This document shows positions 48,321-57,581 of a stretch of 64,000 bases of DNA, piece by piece; within the stretch, counting starts at the first letter, position 1, and the number at the start of each line of letters is the position of its first letter. The stretch comes from Brevibacillus migulae (GTDB lineage Bacteria; Bacillota; Bacilli; Brevibacillales; Brevibacillaceae): positions 33,000-96,999 of the forward strand of contig NZ_SDKD01000008.1 of NCBI RefSeq assembly GCF_004521915.1, given 5' to 3'. The notes below the pieces were generated by a model. That model had not been told where the DNA came from. It did no database searches and worked only from the letters and a program-made list of their open reading frames with translations. A program made the position numbers and the translations under genes.

Positions 48321-48935
48321 ATGGAAATGAATCTTCTGATTTCGATAATTGAACAGTACGGATACGTGGCCATTTTCTTTTTGCTGTGGCTGGGCATCGT
48401 CGGTTTGCCGATCCCGGATGAGCTTGTTGTCGCCACCGGCGGCTTTTTGGCATCGATCCAGATCCTGAATCCGTACTACTCTTTTTTGTCCGGTTATTTG
48501 GGGGTGATGTCAGGGTTGACGATCGGCTTCATGCTTGGGAAGTGGTTCGGCCGGCCCATTCTCGACTGGCTGTCCAAAAAGGAAAAAATGAAGCGGATGA
48601 TCACGCGCTCTACCGAGTTGATTCAAAAGTACGGCACTTTTTCTTTGTGCATCAGCTACCTGTTTCCCGTGGTGCGCCATATTGTTCCTTATATGGTGGC
48701 TTTGGGGGGCATGAAATTTCGCCGTTATGCCGCACTATCCTATTCGATTGGCTTTGTGTGGACGGTGTTTTTCTTTTTAATCGGCTATGTATTTGGGAAA
48801 AATGTGGAAATGGTCATTCATCTCATCCGCCACTACGGACTCTATGCGCTGGCGGGGCTGATTTTGCTGGTCATCGTCGGGGTGTTTGCCCGCCAAAAAT
48901 GGGCGAACCGCCCCTATAAAGCACAAGGAGATTAA
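48321..48935 (+). CDS. DedA-family membrane protein (second copy)
   Basis: A 204-residue DedA protein, distinct from the copy at 44593: YGYVAIFFLLWLGIVGLPIPDELVVATGGFLAS near residues 12-44, GFMLGKWFGRPILDWLSKK near 73-91, and SYLFPVVRHIVPYMVALGGMKFRRYA near 108-133. AGGAG precedes ATG 48321. A multi-stem leader lies upstream. It is followed six bases later by the ysdA-like gene. Confidence 0.9.
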   Translation: MEMNLLISIIEQYGYVAIFFLLWLGIVGLPIPDELVVATGGFLASIQILNPYYSFLSGYLGVMSGLTIGFMLGKWFGRPILDWLSKKEKMKRMITRSTELIQKYGTFSLCISYLFPVVRHIVPYMVALGGMKFRRYAALSYSIGFVWTVFFFLIGYVFGKNVEMVIHLIRHYGLYALAGLILLVIVGVFARQKWANRPYKAQGD

Positions 48936-48941
48936 TGGCAA

Positions 48942-49295
48942 ATGGGTGATTATCTGAAGGCTCACAAGCGCATGTTCTTCTTGGTATTAGCAGCGGGACT
49001 TGTCCTGTTGATCGGGAGCTGGTTAAGGAAAGAAGCTACCCTTCTTTTACTTGGACTTTTGCTCCTGAATACATACTCGTTTATACTCGCGTGGAAAGAC
49101 AAGCGCGCAGCAAAAAAGCATGATTGGCGGGTTCCAGAAGCAAGCCTGTGGACAGCCGCCATATTGGGTGGGGCAGCCGGCCTATGGGCTGCGATGCTGT
49201 TGTTTCGCCATAAAACCAAGCATCTCTCTTTTCGCCTCGGAGTTCCGGCGGTAATTTGCTTGCATGTATGGCTTGCCTTGGCTATGATTCGCTAA
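48942..49295 (+). CDS. ysdA: DUF1294 membrane protein, YsdA-like
   Basis: A 117-residue membrane protein. AWKDKRAAKKHDWRVPEASLWTAAILGGAAGLWAAMLLFRHKTKHLSFRLGVP (about 49-100) carries the DUF1294 pattern K-A-x-WR-x-PE, GG, FRHKT. An extra N-terminal span (about 12-30) makes it slightly longer than B. subtilis YsdA. Function is unknown. It starts six bases after the DedA stop and is followed by ysdC, so the three are probably co-transcribed. Confidence 0.8.
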   Translation: MGDYLKAHKRMFFLVLAAGLVLLIGSWLRKEATLLLLGLLLLNTYSFILAWKDKRAAKKHDWRVPEASLWTAAILGGAAGLWAAMLLFRHKTKHLSFRLGVPAVICLHVWLALAMIR

Positions 49296-49323
49296 CGTAA
49301 AGAAAAGATGGAAAGGAGCATGA

Positions 49324-50409
49324 ATGATGGATGCTGCTACATTACAGATGTTTCGTGATTTGACAGAAGCCCCTGGTGTGCCCGGACGCGAAAATGTGGT
49401 TCGCGACGTGATGCGTTCGTATATCGCGCCGTTTGCCGATGAGATTGACCATGATGGACTGGGGAGCCTGATCGCAACAAAGAAGGGGACGCCGGATGGG
49501 CCGCGCATTGTCCTTGTTGCTCACTTGGACGAGGTCGGCTTCATGGTGACGCAAATTACCGAGGATGGCTATCTGAAGTTTCGCACGCTGGGCGGCTGGT
49601 GGGCACAAGTCATGCTTGCGCAGCGGGTTCAGGTCCAGACACGCAATGGCATGATCGAAGGGGTGATCGGCTCCGTTCCTCCCCATCTGTTGACGTTGGA
49701 GCAGCGCCGCAAAATGGTTGAAATCGATGATATGTTTATCGACGTGGGTGCATCCAGCCGTGCCGAAGCGGAAGAATACGGCATCCGGCCGGGGGATGCC
49801 ATCGTTCCGGTCATGCCGTTGACGGTCATGAAAAATCCAAAGCTCCTCATGGCAAAAGCGTGGGATAATCGCATAGGTTGTGCGGTTGTCATTGAGGTCC
49901 TCAAACGGCTTCAGGGCACCGAGCATCCGAATACGATTCATGGTGTCGCCACCGTGATGGAAGAGGTCGGCAGACGAGGCGGACGGACGGTGGGGCAATA
50001 TCTGCAGCCGGATCTCGCTTTCTCCATTGATGTGGGCATTGCCGCTGACACACCCGGTGTCGGCAAGGTGCAGATGCCGACGAAAATGGGGGCAGGGCCA
50101 GAGATCTGCTTGTACGATGCGGCGATGATCGCCCATACGGGTCTGCGTGATTTTGTGATGGCAGTCGCGGAAGAGGAAAAGATTCCCTATCAGCTGACGA
50201 CTGTGCCAGGGGGAGCGACGGATGCAGCCTCCTTGCACCTGATCGGCAGCGGTGTTCCATCATTGGCTCTCTCGATTCCTGCTCGCTACATCCACAGTCA
50301 TGCATCGATCATCCATTATGATGATTATGAGAACTTGATCAAGCTGGTGACTGCGCTGATGCGCCGCTTGGATCAAAAGCAAGTGGAAGCGCTTCGGACC
50401 TACGAATAA
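49324..50409 (+). CDS. ysdC: M42-family aminopeptidase, YsdC-like
   Basis: Metal-dependent aminopeptidase or glucanase-like hydrolase of 361 residues. Metal ligands are seen in VLVAHLDEVGF (near residues 60-70), AWDNRIGCAV (near 179-188), ATVMEEVGRRG (catalytic Glu pair near 211-221), SIDVGIAADTPG, and RYIHSHASIIH near 320. Forms large cytoplasmic assemblies in this family. AAAGGAG precedes the paired ATG codons at 49324/49327. Next to sspI, as in B. subtilis. Confidence 0.92.
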   Translation: MMDAATLQMFRDLTEAPGVPGRENVVRDVMRSYIAPFADEIDHDGLGSLIATKKGTPDGPRIVLVAHLDEVGFMVTQITEDGYLKFRTLGGWWAQVMLAQRVQVQTRNGMIEGVIGSVPPHLLTLEQRRKMVEIDDMFIDVGASSRAEAEEYGIRPGDAIVPVMPLTVMKNPKLLMAKAWDNRIGCAVVIEVLKRLQGTEHPNTIHGVATVMEEVGRRGGRTVGQYLQPDLAFSIDVGIAADTPGVGKVQMPTKMGAGPEICLYDAAMIAHTGLRDFVMAVAEEEKIPYQLTTVPGGATDAASLHLIGSGVPSLALSIPARYIHSHASIIHYDDYENLIKLVTALMRRLDQKQVEALRTYE

Positions 50410-50417
50410 AAACAATG

Positions 50418-50451
50418 AAAAAACTGCCGTGGCAATGACGGCAGTTTTTTC
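50418..50451. terminator. Bidirectional terminator between ysdC and sspI
   Basis: AAAAAACTGCCGT and ACGGCAGTTTTTT pair with T-runs on both strands. Confidence 0.92.
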
Positions 50452-50470
50452 ATGGCTGAATCGCGTTCGC

Positions 50471-50707
50471 TTATACGGGCGATGCGGTTTGTTGAGGCAG
50501 ATTGCTGGCGATTGTATGGACCATTTGCTGTCTGGCGGTTTGGTCGCTGTTTTGCCAGAGCACTTCAAAAAGAACACCGAGGCCAGGCAATGTTTTTTCC
50601 ATGCCGGAAGAGACTGCATCCGTAATCGTATCGGCTACGGCTTGATCATTCGAGCCTTGCATCTTATACATGATCGCCTGACGAAGGTTGAGGGCATTGA
50701 TATTCAC
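50471..50707 (-). CDS. sspI: Small acid-soluble spore protein SspI
   Basis: A 78-residue minor spore protein made in the forespore. LNLRQAIMYKMQG near the start and SGMEKTLPGLGVLFEVLWQ in the centre are the SspI hallmarks. GTG 50707 is the start, with AAGGAGG eight bases upstream; it is a little longer than the 71-residue B. subtilis protein. It converges on ysdC, the conserved arrangement. A weak sigma-G-like GAATA element lies upstream but the spacing is poor. Confidence 0.92.
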   Translation of the reverse strand: MNINALNLRQAIMYKMQGSNDQAVADTITDAVSSGMEKTLPGLGVLFEVLWQNSDQTARQQMVHTIASNLPQQTASPV

Positions 50708-50876
50708 AGGGCTTTCCTCCTTAAAAAGTATCAAAACCTAGGTGTAGTATTCGTTTGGAGCGGGGTGTCAATACGTTTTTGGAGATGGGAAAGTCGATAT
50801 GGTATAATGCGGAAGGAAAAGCCAGAAAATCATGAGGAAAAGCAAGCTATCGCCAACAGAATGAGGTGGAAGGTCT

Positions 50877-51530
50877 ATGTCGAAACAATTTGCGGTGATT
50901 GGCATGGGACGTTTTGGGTCAAGTGTGGCCCGGACATTATACGAAATGGATTACGAAGTCATGGGCATCGATGAGGATGAGGAGAGAATCAACGAAAATA
51001 TCCAAAACGTGACCCATGCGATTGTGGCGGATTCAACAGATGAAGCGGCGCTTAAGGAGATTGGCATCCGCAATTTCGATGTCGTCGTTGTCTCGATTGG
51101 CGCTGACATTCAGGCAAGCATCTTGACAACGTTGCAGCTGAAGGAAATGGGTGTGAAAAAAATTGTGGCCAAAGCGCAAAATGAGCGTCACGGCCAGGTG
51201 CTATATAAAGTGGGAGCCGATCGCGTGGTGTTTCCGGAACGCGACATGGGCGTGCGAGTTGCCCATAATTTGATCTCTGCCAATGTGCTCGACTTTATCG
51301 AATTGGCGGAAGAATACAGCGTAGCGGAAGTAGTGGTATCCCCCAAGCTGGTTGGCAAAAATTTGCGACAGCTCGATGTGCGTGCCAAGTACGGCGTCAA
51401 CGTAATCGCTATCAAAAGCGGAAACGAATTCAACATTTCACCGAGACCGGATGATATCATTCGCACCGGCGACGTGCTGGTCGTAATCGGACATAATAAA
51501 GATCTAAAAGATTTTGAGGAGCATGCCTAA
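50877..51530 (+). CDS. ktrA: KtrA-type potassium uptake regulatory subunit
   Basis: Cytoplasmic RCK gating ring for a KtrB channel. The 217-residue protein has an RCK_N Rossmann fold (FAVIGMGRFGSSVARTL, 5-21, nucleotide binding) and a C-terminal RCK_C domain (about 135-217), which in Ktr proteins binds cyclic di-AMP. TATAAT at 50803-50808 with TTGGAG upstream is a likely promoter, and GGTGGAAGG the ribosome site. ktrB is about 6 kb upstream on the other strand. Confidence 0.92.
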   Translation: MSKQFAVIGMGRFGSSVARTLYEMDYEVMGIDEDEERINENIQNVTHAIVADSTDEAALKEIGIRNFDVVVVSIGADIQASILTTLQLKEMGVKKIVAKAQNERHGQVLYKVGADRVVFPERDMGVRVAHNLISANVLDFIELAEEYSVAEVVVSPKLVGKNLRQLDVRAKYGVNVIAIKSGNEFNISPRPDDIIRTGDVLVVIGHNKDLKDFEEHA

Positions 51531-51533
51531 TCG

Positions 51534-52346
51534 ATGGAGAAATCACTGATCACCTCGGTGCAGAATCCGCTCATAAAACGTCTTAGCTTGCTTCATGAAC
51601 GCAAAGGAAGAGAAGCTTCGGGGACGTTTCTGGTCGAGGGAGTGCATCTGGTAGAAGAAGCATTGCGCTCAGGCGCACATGTGGTAACGCTTTTGTATGA
51701 AGAGGAAAAAGGGATCGATCCGGTCTGCGCGCGAGCACTGGAACAGCGCGCCGATGAGGTCGAGGTCATACCGGTGTCATCTGCGGTGATGGCGAAATTA
51801 TCGGAGACGAAAACCCCTCAGGGGATTGTAGCGGAGGTCAAAAAGCAAAGCAGGGATTGGGGCGCTGCTTTGCAGGAAATGCAGGATCAGCCTTTTTTGC
51901 TGCTGCTGCTGGATGGCATCGCGGATCCGGGCAATCTTGGCACCATCCTGCGCACGGCGGAAGCGGCTGGAGCGGATGCCGTCATCCTTGGAAATGGCAG
52001 CGTTGATTTATATAACGGGAAAGTCGTCCGTGCCACGATGGGAGCTTTATTTCGTTTGCCGGTCTTTACCGGCTCGCTGACGGAAGTAGCTGAACAAATC
52101 AAGGCACGGGGCGGATCACTGCTGGTAACCTCTCTGGGCGAAGCGACGGAAAGCTACGACCGGGTTTCGTATGAAGGCAAAATCGGGATCGTCATTGGGA
52201 ATGAAGCACGGGGCGTCTCGGCAGACATGCAAAAAGCCGCCACCAAGCTGGTTCATATCCCCATCTATGGTGCGGCTGAATCACTGAATGCAGCGGTTGC
52301 ATCAGGGATTATGCTGTATGAAGCACAAAGGCAGCGAAGAGCATAA
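51534..52346 (+). CDS. TrmH/SpoU-family RNA 2'-O-methyltransferase
   Basis: SAM-dependent RNA methyltransferase with a trefoil-knot fold, 270 residues. The N-terminal substrate-binding domain (SVQNPLIKRLSLLHERKGREASGTFLVEGVHLVEEAL, 8-45) precedes the SPOUT motifs: LDGIADPGNLGTILRTAEAAGADAVILG, KIGIVIGNEARGVS, and VHIPIYGAAESLNAAVASGIMLYE. It corresponds to ysgA upstream of pheS in B. subtilis. The target nucleotide is not known. It begins three bases after ktrA. Confidence 0.9.
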   Translation: MEKSLITSVQNPLIKRLSLLHERKGREASGTFLVEGVHLVEEALRSGAHVVTLLYEEEKGIDPVCARALEQRADEVEVIPVSSAVMAKLSETKTPQGIVAEVKKQSRDWGAALQEMQDQPFLLLLLDGIADPGNLGTILRTAEAAGADAVILGNGSVDLYNGKVVRATMGALFRLPVFTGSLTEVAEQIKARGGSLLVTSLGEATESYDRVSYEGKIGIVIGNEARGVSADMQKAATKLVHIPIYGAAESLNAAVASGIMLYEAQRQRRA

Positions 52347-52370
52347 ATTTGCTCTTGCTGCCTTTGTTTA
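52326..52370 (+). terminator. Terminator overlapping the methyltransferase stop
   Basis: CAAAGGCAGCGAAGAGC pairs with GCTCTTGCTGCCTTTG, with only a short T-run (TTTGTTTA). The 5' arm lies inside the gene's last codons. Bases 52370-52564 show no convincing gene. Confidence 0.7.
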
Positions 52371-52564
52371 CTGTATCTTCAAGAGGATTCGTTTAAGTTT
52401 ATCTTATGCCTGTGAAGCGACGGGGGCCTGCTTTGCGAATGTTGATCACCAGTCCCGAGGCGGCGATACAGAAGCAATCGATCGAATTTTTCAAATCGAC
52501 CAAGCAAAAAAAGGGAATACTTATCGTATCCCCCATGCGTATGTTCCGGTAACATGACAATCAT

Positions 52565-53272
52565 TTAGGCCGGATGTGTGCTTTTATACTCTTCCCGGGT
52601 TAAGGACCATTGATCACGGGCCATATTAATGATCCCCGTCTCAATCGTGCGCTCCTTGAACGCAACGGCTTTGGTGAAATAGCGAATCGCCTGATCGTAT
52701 TTCCCGATTCTGCGCATTAATTCACCGATCAAATACAGCACGCGGACTTCCGACATTTCTTTATCGTCTTTCACATAATCGGTGTGAATGTAAGACTGCT
52801 CGTATTCCGTCACAGCCAGAGACAAGAAGCGCTTTTCTTCTGTCTCTTTTTCCAAGAAGCGGTACAGCCAGGCAACACGCAAATAAAGACCAGCCAAAAT
52901 GCTGTGGGCTTCCCCTTTGATGCTGGCCGAGTAGATCGCGAGCTTGTACGTCACGATCGCTTCTTCCATGCTGCGGTGAGAGCCATAATCCTTCGGTGTC
53001 CATTTGGATGCCAGCTTTTCGGCAATGAGCTTTTTGACCAAGGGTGTCATCGTCTTGTCGAATTGATCGGTAAAGGCAAAGCCACAGGCCGGACAAACCG
53101 CCACGGTATAGAGAATGGGATTCATCCGCTGGTTTTTAAAATAGGTGCAGAAATCTGCGTCTCGTTTAACAGAGGCTTGTGAACCGGAACGAATCCTTTT
53201 GGAAGTGAAGGCTGTATCGCAGTGCAAGCATGTATAATTTTTATCGTAAAAGTGATCTGGGTTAATTGCCAT
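52565..53272 (-). CDS. DUF2225 protein (zinc-finger and TPR-like)
   Basis: A 235-residue protein of the DUF2225 family. The N-terminus has CLHCDTAFTSKR (CxxC, about 15-18) and later VAVCPACGFAFTDQF (CxxC, about 59-62), a likely zinc ribbon. The rest is helical with TPR-like repeats: AGLYLRVAWLYRFLEKETEEK and YLIGELMRRIGKYDQAIRYFTKAV. Start 53272 has GGGGG eight bases upstream. Function is unknown; it is divergent from the pheST T-box. Confidence 0.85.
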   Translation of the reverse strand: MAINPDHFYDKNYTCLHCDTAFTSKRIRSGSQASVKRDADFCTYFKNQRMNPILYTVAVCPACGFAFTDQFDKTMTPLVKKLIAEKLASKWTPKDYGSHRSMEEAIVTYKLAIYSASIKGEAHSILAGLYLRVAWLYRFLEKETEEKRFLSLAVTEYEQSYIHTDYVKDDKEMSEVRVLYLIGELMRRIGKYDQAIRYFTKAVAFKERTIETGIINMARDQWSLTREEYKSTHPA

Positions 53273-53384
53273 TGCATGAACCCCCTCGACATGGTATGAT
53301 ACATGTCAAACTTTTCGTGGATGTTTGCGCAACCAGTGGAAGTACGGTATAATTTACCTGATAATGAATAGTATAACCGAATGT

Positions 53385-53633
53385 GATGATGGAGACTAGT
53401 ACGCTGGTCCTATAGTTTTGACAGGGAAGAGGTGCCAAAGACTGAGAGCACTCTACTACTATACAGCTGAATTCCCTCCTGAACTGTCCTCTAAACCTCT
53501 TTTTATAGGGAGAAAGTAGGAGCGACCGGGTAATCCCGTTACAGATGTTCTGAGGTGAGGCCGTGACTATTGGCCTAACGAGGGTGGTACCGCGAGTGTA
53601 AACTCGTCCCTTTTGGGGGGCGGGTTTTTTTAT
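53385..53633 (+). promoter_or_regulatory. T-box riboswitch of pheST
   Basis: AGGGTGGTACCGCG at 53581-53594 is the T-box core. Terminator AAACTCGTCCC with GGGGCGGGTTTTTTT ends near 53632. The specifier is most likely the phenylalanine codon TTC at 53472-53474 (in CTGAATTCCC). TATAAT at 53348-53353 is the probable promoter. It fills the gap between the divergent DUF2225 gene and pheS. Confidence 0.94.
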
Positions 53634-53656
53634 TTATTTCAAAAAGGAGCGATGTA

Positions 53657-54694
53657 GTGGTGCAAGCAAGATTACAGGAAATGAAGCAAGCGGCGCTGGC
53701 GCAGATCAATCAGATTGCGGATGCGCAGGCGCTGCAGGACGTGCGCGTCAAATACTTGGGCAAAAAGGGCGAGTTGACCGAGATCCTACGCGGGATGGGC
53801 AGTTTGTCTGCCGAAGAACGTCCGGTGGTCGGACAATTGGTGAATGAAGTGCGCGAAGCATTGGAAGCGGCCTTTACCAGCAAGCAGCAGGAGCTGGAGC
53901 AAGCGATTTTGCAGCAAAAGCTGGCTTCCCAGCAAATCGATGTGACGCTGCCTGGCCGTCATGTGCCGGCAGGGACGATGCATCCGTTATCCGAGATCAT
54001 CGAGCGGGCAGAAGATATCTTCATTGGAATGGGTTTTGAAGTAGCGGAAGGTCCGGAAGTCGAGCTGGATCACTTCAACTTTGAAATGCTCAATCTGCCA
54101 AAGGATCACCCGGCTCGTGACATGCAGGATTCCTTCTACATTACCGAGGAGATTCTGCTGCGTACGCATACCTCGCCGGTGCAAGCGAGAACGATGTTGA
54201 AAAAAGAAGGGAAAACACCTGTAAAAATCATTTGCCCAGGCCGCGTATATCGCCGTGATGACGACGATGCGACCCATTCCCACCAGTTCACGCAGATTGA
54301 GGGGCTGGTCATCGGAAAAGGCATCAGCATGAGCGACCTGAAAGGCACACTGCTTTCTTTCGCCCGTCAAATGTTCGGACCGAACCAGCAAATCCGTCTG
54401 CGCCCAAGCTTCTTCCCGTTCACGGAACCGAGCGCGGAGGTGGACATCCAATGCGTGATTTGTGGTGGAGAAGGCTGCCGCGTCTGCAAGCACACAGGCT
54501 GGATCGAGATTCTTGGCTCTGGTATGGTGCATCCGCGCGTTTTGGAAATGGCAGGGTATGATCCGGAGGAAGTCAGCGGTTTTGCCTTCGGGATGGGTGT
54601 AGAGCGGATTGCGATGCTCCGTTATGGCGTAGAGGATATTCGCCATTTCTATACAAATGACGTTCGTTTCTTGCGTCAGTTCAACAGAGGTTAG
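53657..54694 (+). CDS. pheS: Phenylalanyl-tRNA synthetase alpha subunit
   Basis: Catalytic subunit of the alpha2-beta2 synthetase. The 345-residue protein has an N-terminal coiled coil (about 1-85) followed by class II motifs: [56 protein letters not shown] (motif 2) and [25 protein letters not shown] (motif 3). GTG 53657 or the adjacent GTG 53660 is the start, after AAAGGAG. Zn-like [12 protein letters not shown] occurs near 273-284. Confidence 0.96.
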   Translation: MVQARLQEMKQAALAQINQIADAQALQDVRVKYLGKKGELTEILRGMGSLSAEERPVVGQLVNEVREALEAAFTSKQQELEQAILQQKLASQQIDVTLPGRHVPAGTMHPLSEIIERAEDIFIGMGFEVAEGPEVELDHFNFEMLNLPKDHPARDMQDSFYITEEILLRTHTSPVQARTMLKKEGKTPVKIICPGRVYRRDDDDATHSHQFTQIEGLVIGKGISMSDLKGTLLSFARQMFGPNQQIRLRPSFFPFTEPSAEVDIQCVICGGEGCRVCKHTGWIEILGSGMVHPRVLEMAGYDPEEVSGFAFGMGVERIAMLRYGVEDIRHFYTNDVRFLRQFNRG

Positions 54695-54707
54695 GAGGAA
54701 TAAACAA

Positions 54708-57128
54708 ATGAGAGTCTCATATCAATGGTTATCCGAGTACGTTGATTTGTCTGATATTACGCCAGAGGAACTGGCGGAGAAGCTGACCCGCAGCGGTGTC
54801 GAGGTCGATGCCGTGGAGTACCGCAATCAAGGTGTTTCACAGGTGGTCGTCGGCTATGTGAAGGAACGCAGCAAACACCCGGATGCGGATCGCCTGAGCG
54901 TATGCCTCGTCGATGCGGGGCAAGGCGAAGATCTGCAGATTGTCTGCGGAGCACAGAACGTCGCCCAAGGGCAAAAAGTACCGGTAGCGTTGCCCGGTGC
55001 GAAGCTGCCTGGCGGACTGAACATCAAGCGCTCCAAGCTGCGCGGTGTGGAATCCAACGGGATGATCTGCTCGGCCAAAGAGCTGGGCATCAACGACAAG
55101 CTCCTGGCCAAGGATCAGCAAGAAGGGATTCTGGTTCTGCCGGAGGAAGCGGAAAACGGCATGGATGCGGTGAAATACCTCGGGCTGGATGATGTGATCC
55201 TGGAATTGGGCTTGACGCCAAACCGCTCCGACTGTCTGAGCATGATCGGTGTTGCCTATGAAGTGGCTGCGATTTTAGGACGGGAAGTGAAGCTGCCGCA
55301 CATTGAGGTACAGGAAAACGGCGGCGACAATCCGGTATCCGTCGAGATCGAAGCACAAGACCATTGCTACCGCTATGCGGGCAGACATTTTACCAATGCC
55401 AAGATCGGCTCCTCCCCGCAATGGCTGAAAAACCGTCTGATGGCGGCAGGTGTTCGTCCCATCAACAACGTGGTAGATGTGACCAACTACGTAATGCTGG
55501 AATACGGACAGCCATTGCACGCATTCGATGCGACCCAAGTGAAGGATCGCTCCATCGTGGTGCGTCTGGCCCAAGCAGGAGAAAAGCTGACTACGCTGGA
55601 TGACCAAGAACGTACGTTGGATGAGCAAACGCTGTTGATTGCGGATCGGGAAAAAGGATTGGCGATTGCGGGTATCATGGGCGGAGCCAATTCCGAGATC
55701 GTGGATGATACGACGGAAATCATTCTGGAAGCGGCTTATTTCACACCGCAATCCATCCGCCGCTCGGCACGTGCGCTGAACATGCGTACGGAAGGCTGCG
55801 TTCGTTGGGAAAAGGGTGTTGATCAAGCGCGTGTAGCCATCGCAGGTGAGCGTGCTGCCATGCTGATTCAGCAATTGGCAGGGGCAACTGTCTCCCGAGG
55901 CGTTGCGGATGCTGTTGTCAAAGAAGCCGAGCCGGTGACCATTCCACTGCGTTTGGAAAAAGTCAATGAGCATCTGGGAACACAGCTGACAGCAGAAGAG
56001 ATTTCTCCGCTTTTCGATCGTCTCCAGTTTGATTTCCAAGCCCAAGGGGACAGCTGGTTGGTGACGGTACCGACTCGCCGCGGCGATATCACGCTGAAGG
56101 AAGATCTGATCGAGGAAATCGCCCGCTTGTACGGCTATGACAATATTCCAACCACGCTTCCAGGCGGTGAATCGACACAAGGCGGGTTGACTCATGAACA
56201 GGCGCTCCGCCGCAGCATTCGCCATCATTTGATCGGTCTTGGCCTGTCCGAAGCGATCTCTTATGCGCTGGTGCATCCGGAACGCAATCAAGCGGTGTCC
56301 GGTCTGCACGAGGGTGATCGAAAAGCGATTCCTCTGGCGATGCCGATGAGCGAAGAGCATAGCGTGCTGCGTGTCAGTCTGCTGCCAAGTTTGCTCGAAA
56401 CCGTCACATACAATAAAAATCGTCAAAATCATGACTTGGCCTTCTTCGAGCTGGGCAATGTATTTTTGAGCGAAGAAGAGCGTCTGACCAAGCTGCCGGA
56501 AGAGCGTCTGTACCTCGGCGGGATTTTGACCGGCCAGTGGGTGCCGCAAAACTGGCAGGGCGTGAAGCAGCCGGTCGATTTCTTCCTGGTGAAGGGGATC
56601 GTGGAATCACTCTTCCAGCGACTTGGATTGGCTCATGCAGATTTCCGTCCGGTCGCAGATCGCATCGGCATGCATCCGGGACGTACAGCAGATGTGCTGA
56701 TCGAAGGAAACACAGTAGGCTATGTCGGACAGCTTCACCCGCAAACCGAAAAAGATTACGATCTGGATGATACGTTCGTGTTTCAATTTGACGTCGCTTT
56801 GCTGATGAGCCACGCTACCCGCATGGACAATTACAAGGCGCTGCCGAAGTTTCCAGCGGTTACACGCGATCTGGCCTTGGTTGTGGACCGTTCCACAGCA
56901 GCCGCCACTTTGTCGGAGACCATCCGTGAGGCCGCTGGCGAGCTGCTTGAGTCCCTGACACTGTTTGATGTGTACACGGGAGATCGGATTGCAGCCGACA
57001 AGAAGAGCATGGCCTACTCGCTGGTATATCGCCATCCGGAGCGTACGCTGCAGGATGAAGAGATCCAGGAAGTCACGTCTCGGGTCATCCAGGCACTGGC
57101 GCAAAAAGGGGCAGAGCTTCGCGGCTAG
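54708..57128 (+). CDS. pheT: Phenylalanyl-tRNA synthetase beta subunit
   Basis: An 806-residue subunit that binds tRNA-Phe and edits mischarged tRNA. It has an OB/EMAP tRNA-binding region (about 40-150, SKHPDADRLSVCLVD), B3/B4 editing domain, B5 domain near 405-475, catalytic-like core, and a C-terminal FDX-ACB anticodon domain (about 712-806, KFPAVTRDLALVVD). ATG 54708 after AGGAGG is used; frames starting at 54657 overlap pheS. Thirteen bases separate pheS and pheT. Confidence 0.96.
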   Translation: MRVSYQWLSEYVDLSDITPEELAEKLTRSGVEVDAVEYRNQGVSQVVVGYVKERSKHPDADRLSVCLVDAGQGEDLQIVCGAQNVAQGQKVPVALPGAKLPGGLNIKRSKLRGVESNGMICSAKELGINDKLLAKDQQEGILVLPEEAENGMDAVKYLGLDDVILELGLTPNRSDCLSMIGVAYEVAAILGREVKLPHIEVQENGGDNPVSVEIEAQDHCYRYAGRHFTNAKIGSSPQWLKNRLMAAGVRPINNVVDVTNYVMLEYGQPLHAFDATQVKDRSIVVRLAQAGEKLTTLDDQERTLDEQTLLIADREKGLAIAGIMGGANSEIVDDTTEIILEAAYFTPQSIRRSARALNMRTEGCVRWEKGVDQARVAIAGERAAMLIQQLAGATVSRGVADAVVKEAEPVTIPLRLEKVNEHLGTQLTAEEISPLFDRLQFDFQAQGDSWLVTVPTRRGDITLKEDLIEEIARLYGYDNIPTTLPGGESTQGGLTHEQALRRSIRHHLIGLGLSEAISYALVHPERNQAVSGLHEGDRKAIPLAMPMSEEHSVLRVSLLPSLLETVTYNKNRQNHDLAFFELGNVFLSEEERLTKLPEERLYLGGILTGQWVPQNWQGVKQPVDFFLVKGIVESLFQRLGLAHADFRPVADRIGMHPGRTADVLIEGNTVGYVGQLHPQTEKDYDLDDTFVFQFDVALLMSHATRMDNYKALPKFPAVTRDLALVVDRSTAAATLSETIREAAGELLESLTLFDVYTGDRIAADKKSMAYSLVYRHPERTLQDEEIQEVTSRVIQALAQKGAELRG

Positions 57129-57217
57129 AAGAAGTCAGACGGATAATCTTGACGAAAACTGTCATTTTCAGTAACCTAAAAAAGATGTAGGAACGGTTAT
57201 TGAAGGAGGAAACCTTC

Positions 57218-57493
57218 GTGCAAGGGGACGGGAAGAATCGGTTAACGGTGGAAATCTATGGGCAGCAGTATCGGTTAAGCGGCAAGGCAAGTGTGAATCA
57301 CATGCGCATGATCGCCGGTTTTGTCAATGATAAGATGACGGAAATTGCGCAAATGAACCCGCGCTTGGATACTGCGAAAATTGCCGTATTGAGCGCCGTA
57401 AACATCGCTGACGAATATGCCCGCTTGCGTCAGGAGTATGAACAGCTGCTGAAGCTTCTGCAAGAAGATGCGAAAGGCAACGAAGACGAATAA
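57218..57493 (+). CDS. zapA: Cell division protein ZapA
   Basis: A 91-residue protein that bundles FtsZ at midcell. NRLTVEIYGQQYRLSGKASVNHMRMIAGFVNDKM (about 6-40) is the ZapA globular part, then LDTAKIAVLSAVNIADEYARLRQEYEQLLKLL forms the coiled coil. GTG 57218 has AAGGAGG at about four to ten bases. Position after pheT is shared with B. subtilis. A terminator follows. Confidence 0.92.
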   Translation: MQGDGKNRLTVEIYGQQYRLSGKASVNHMRMIAGFVNDKMTEIAQMNPRLDTAKIAVLSAVNIADEYARLRQEYEQLLKLLQEDAKGNEDE

Positions 57494-57501
57494 ACGGAGT
57501 G

Positions 57502-57533
57502 AAAGAGAGGCCAAACCAGCCTCTCTTTTTTAA
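57502..57533 (+). terminator. Terminator after zapA
   Basis: AAAGAGAGGC and GCCTCTCTTTTTT form the stem and tail. Confidence 0.9.
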
Positions 57534-57581
57534 ACGAACGGCTAAAAGGCCTGCAGCCAGATCAAAAAGGAGGAGAGGGAA

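Noticed and set aside
50725..50765. Sigma-G-like promoter upstream of sspI
   Set aside because: A GAATA element and GATACT are present, but the spacing is about 15 bases, not 17-18.
52370..52564. Small frames on both strands after the RNA methyltransferase gene
   Set aside because: No ribosome site or conserved feature is visible, so this is treated as plain intergenic sequence.
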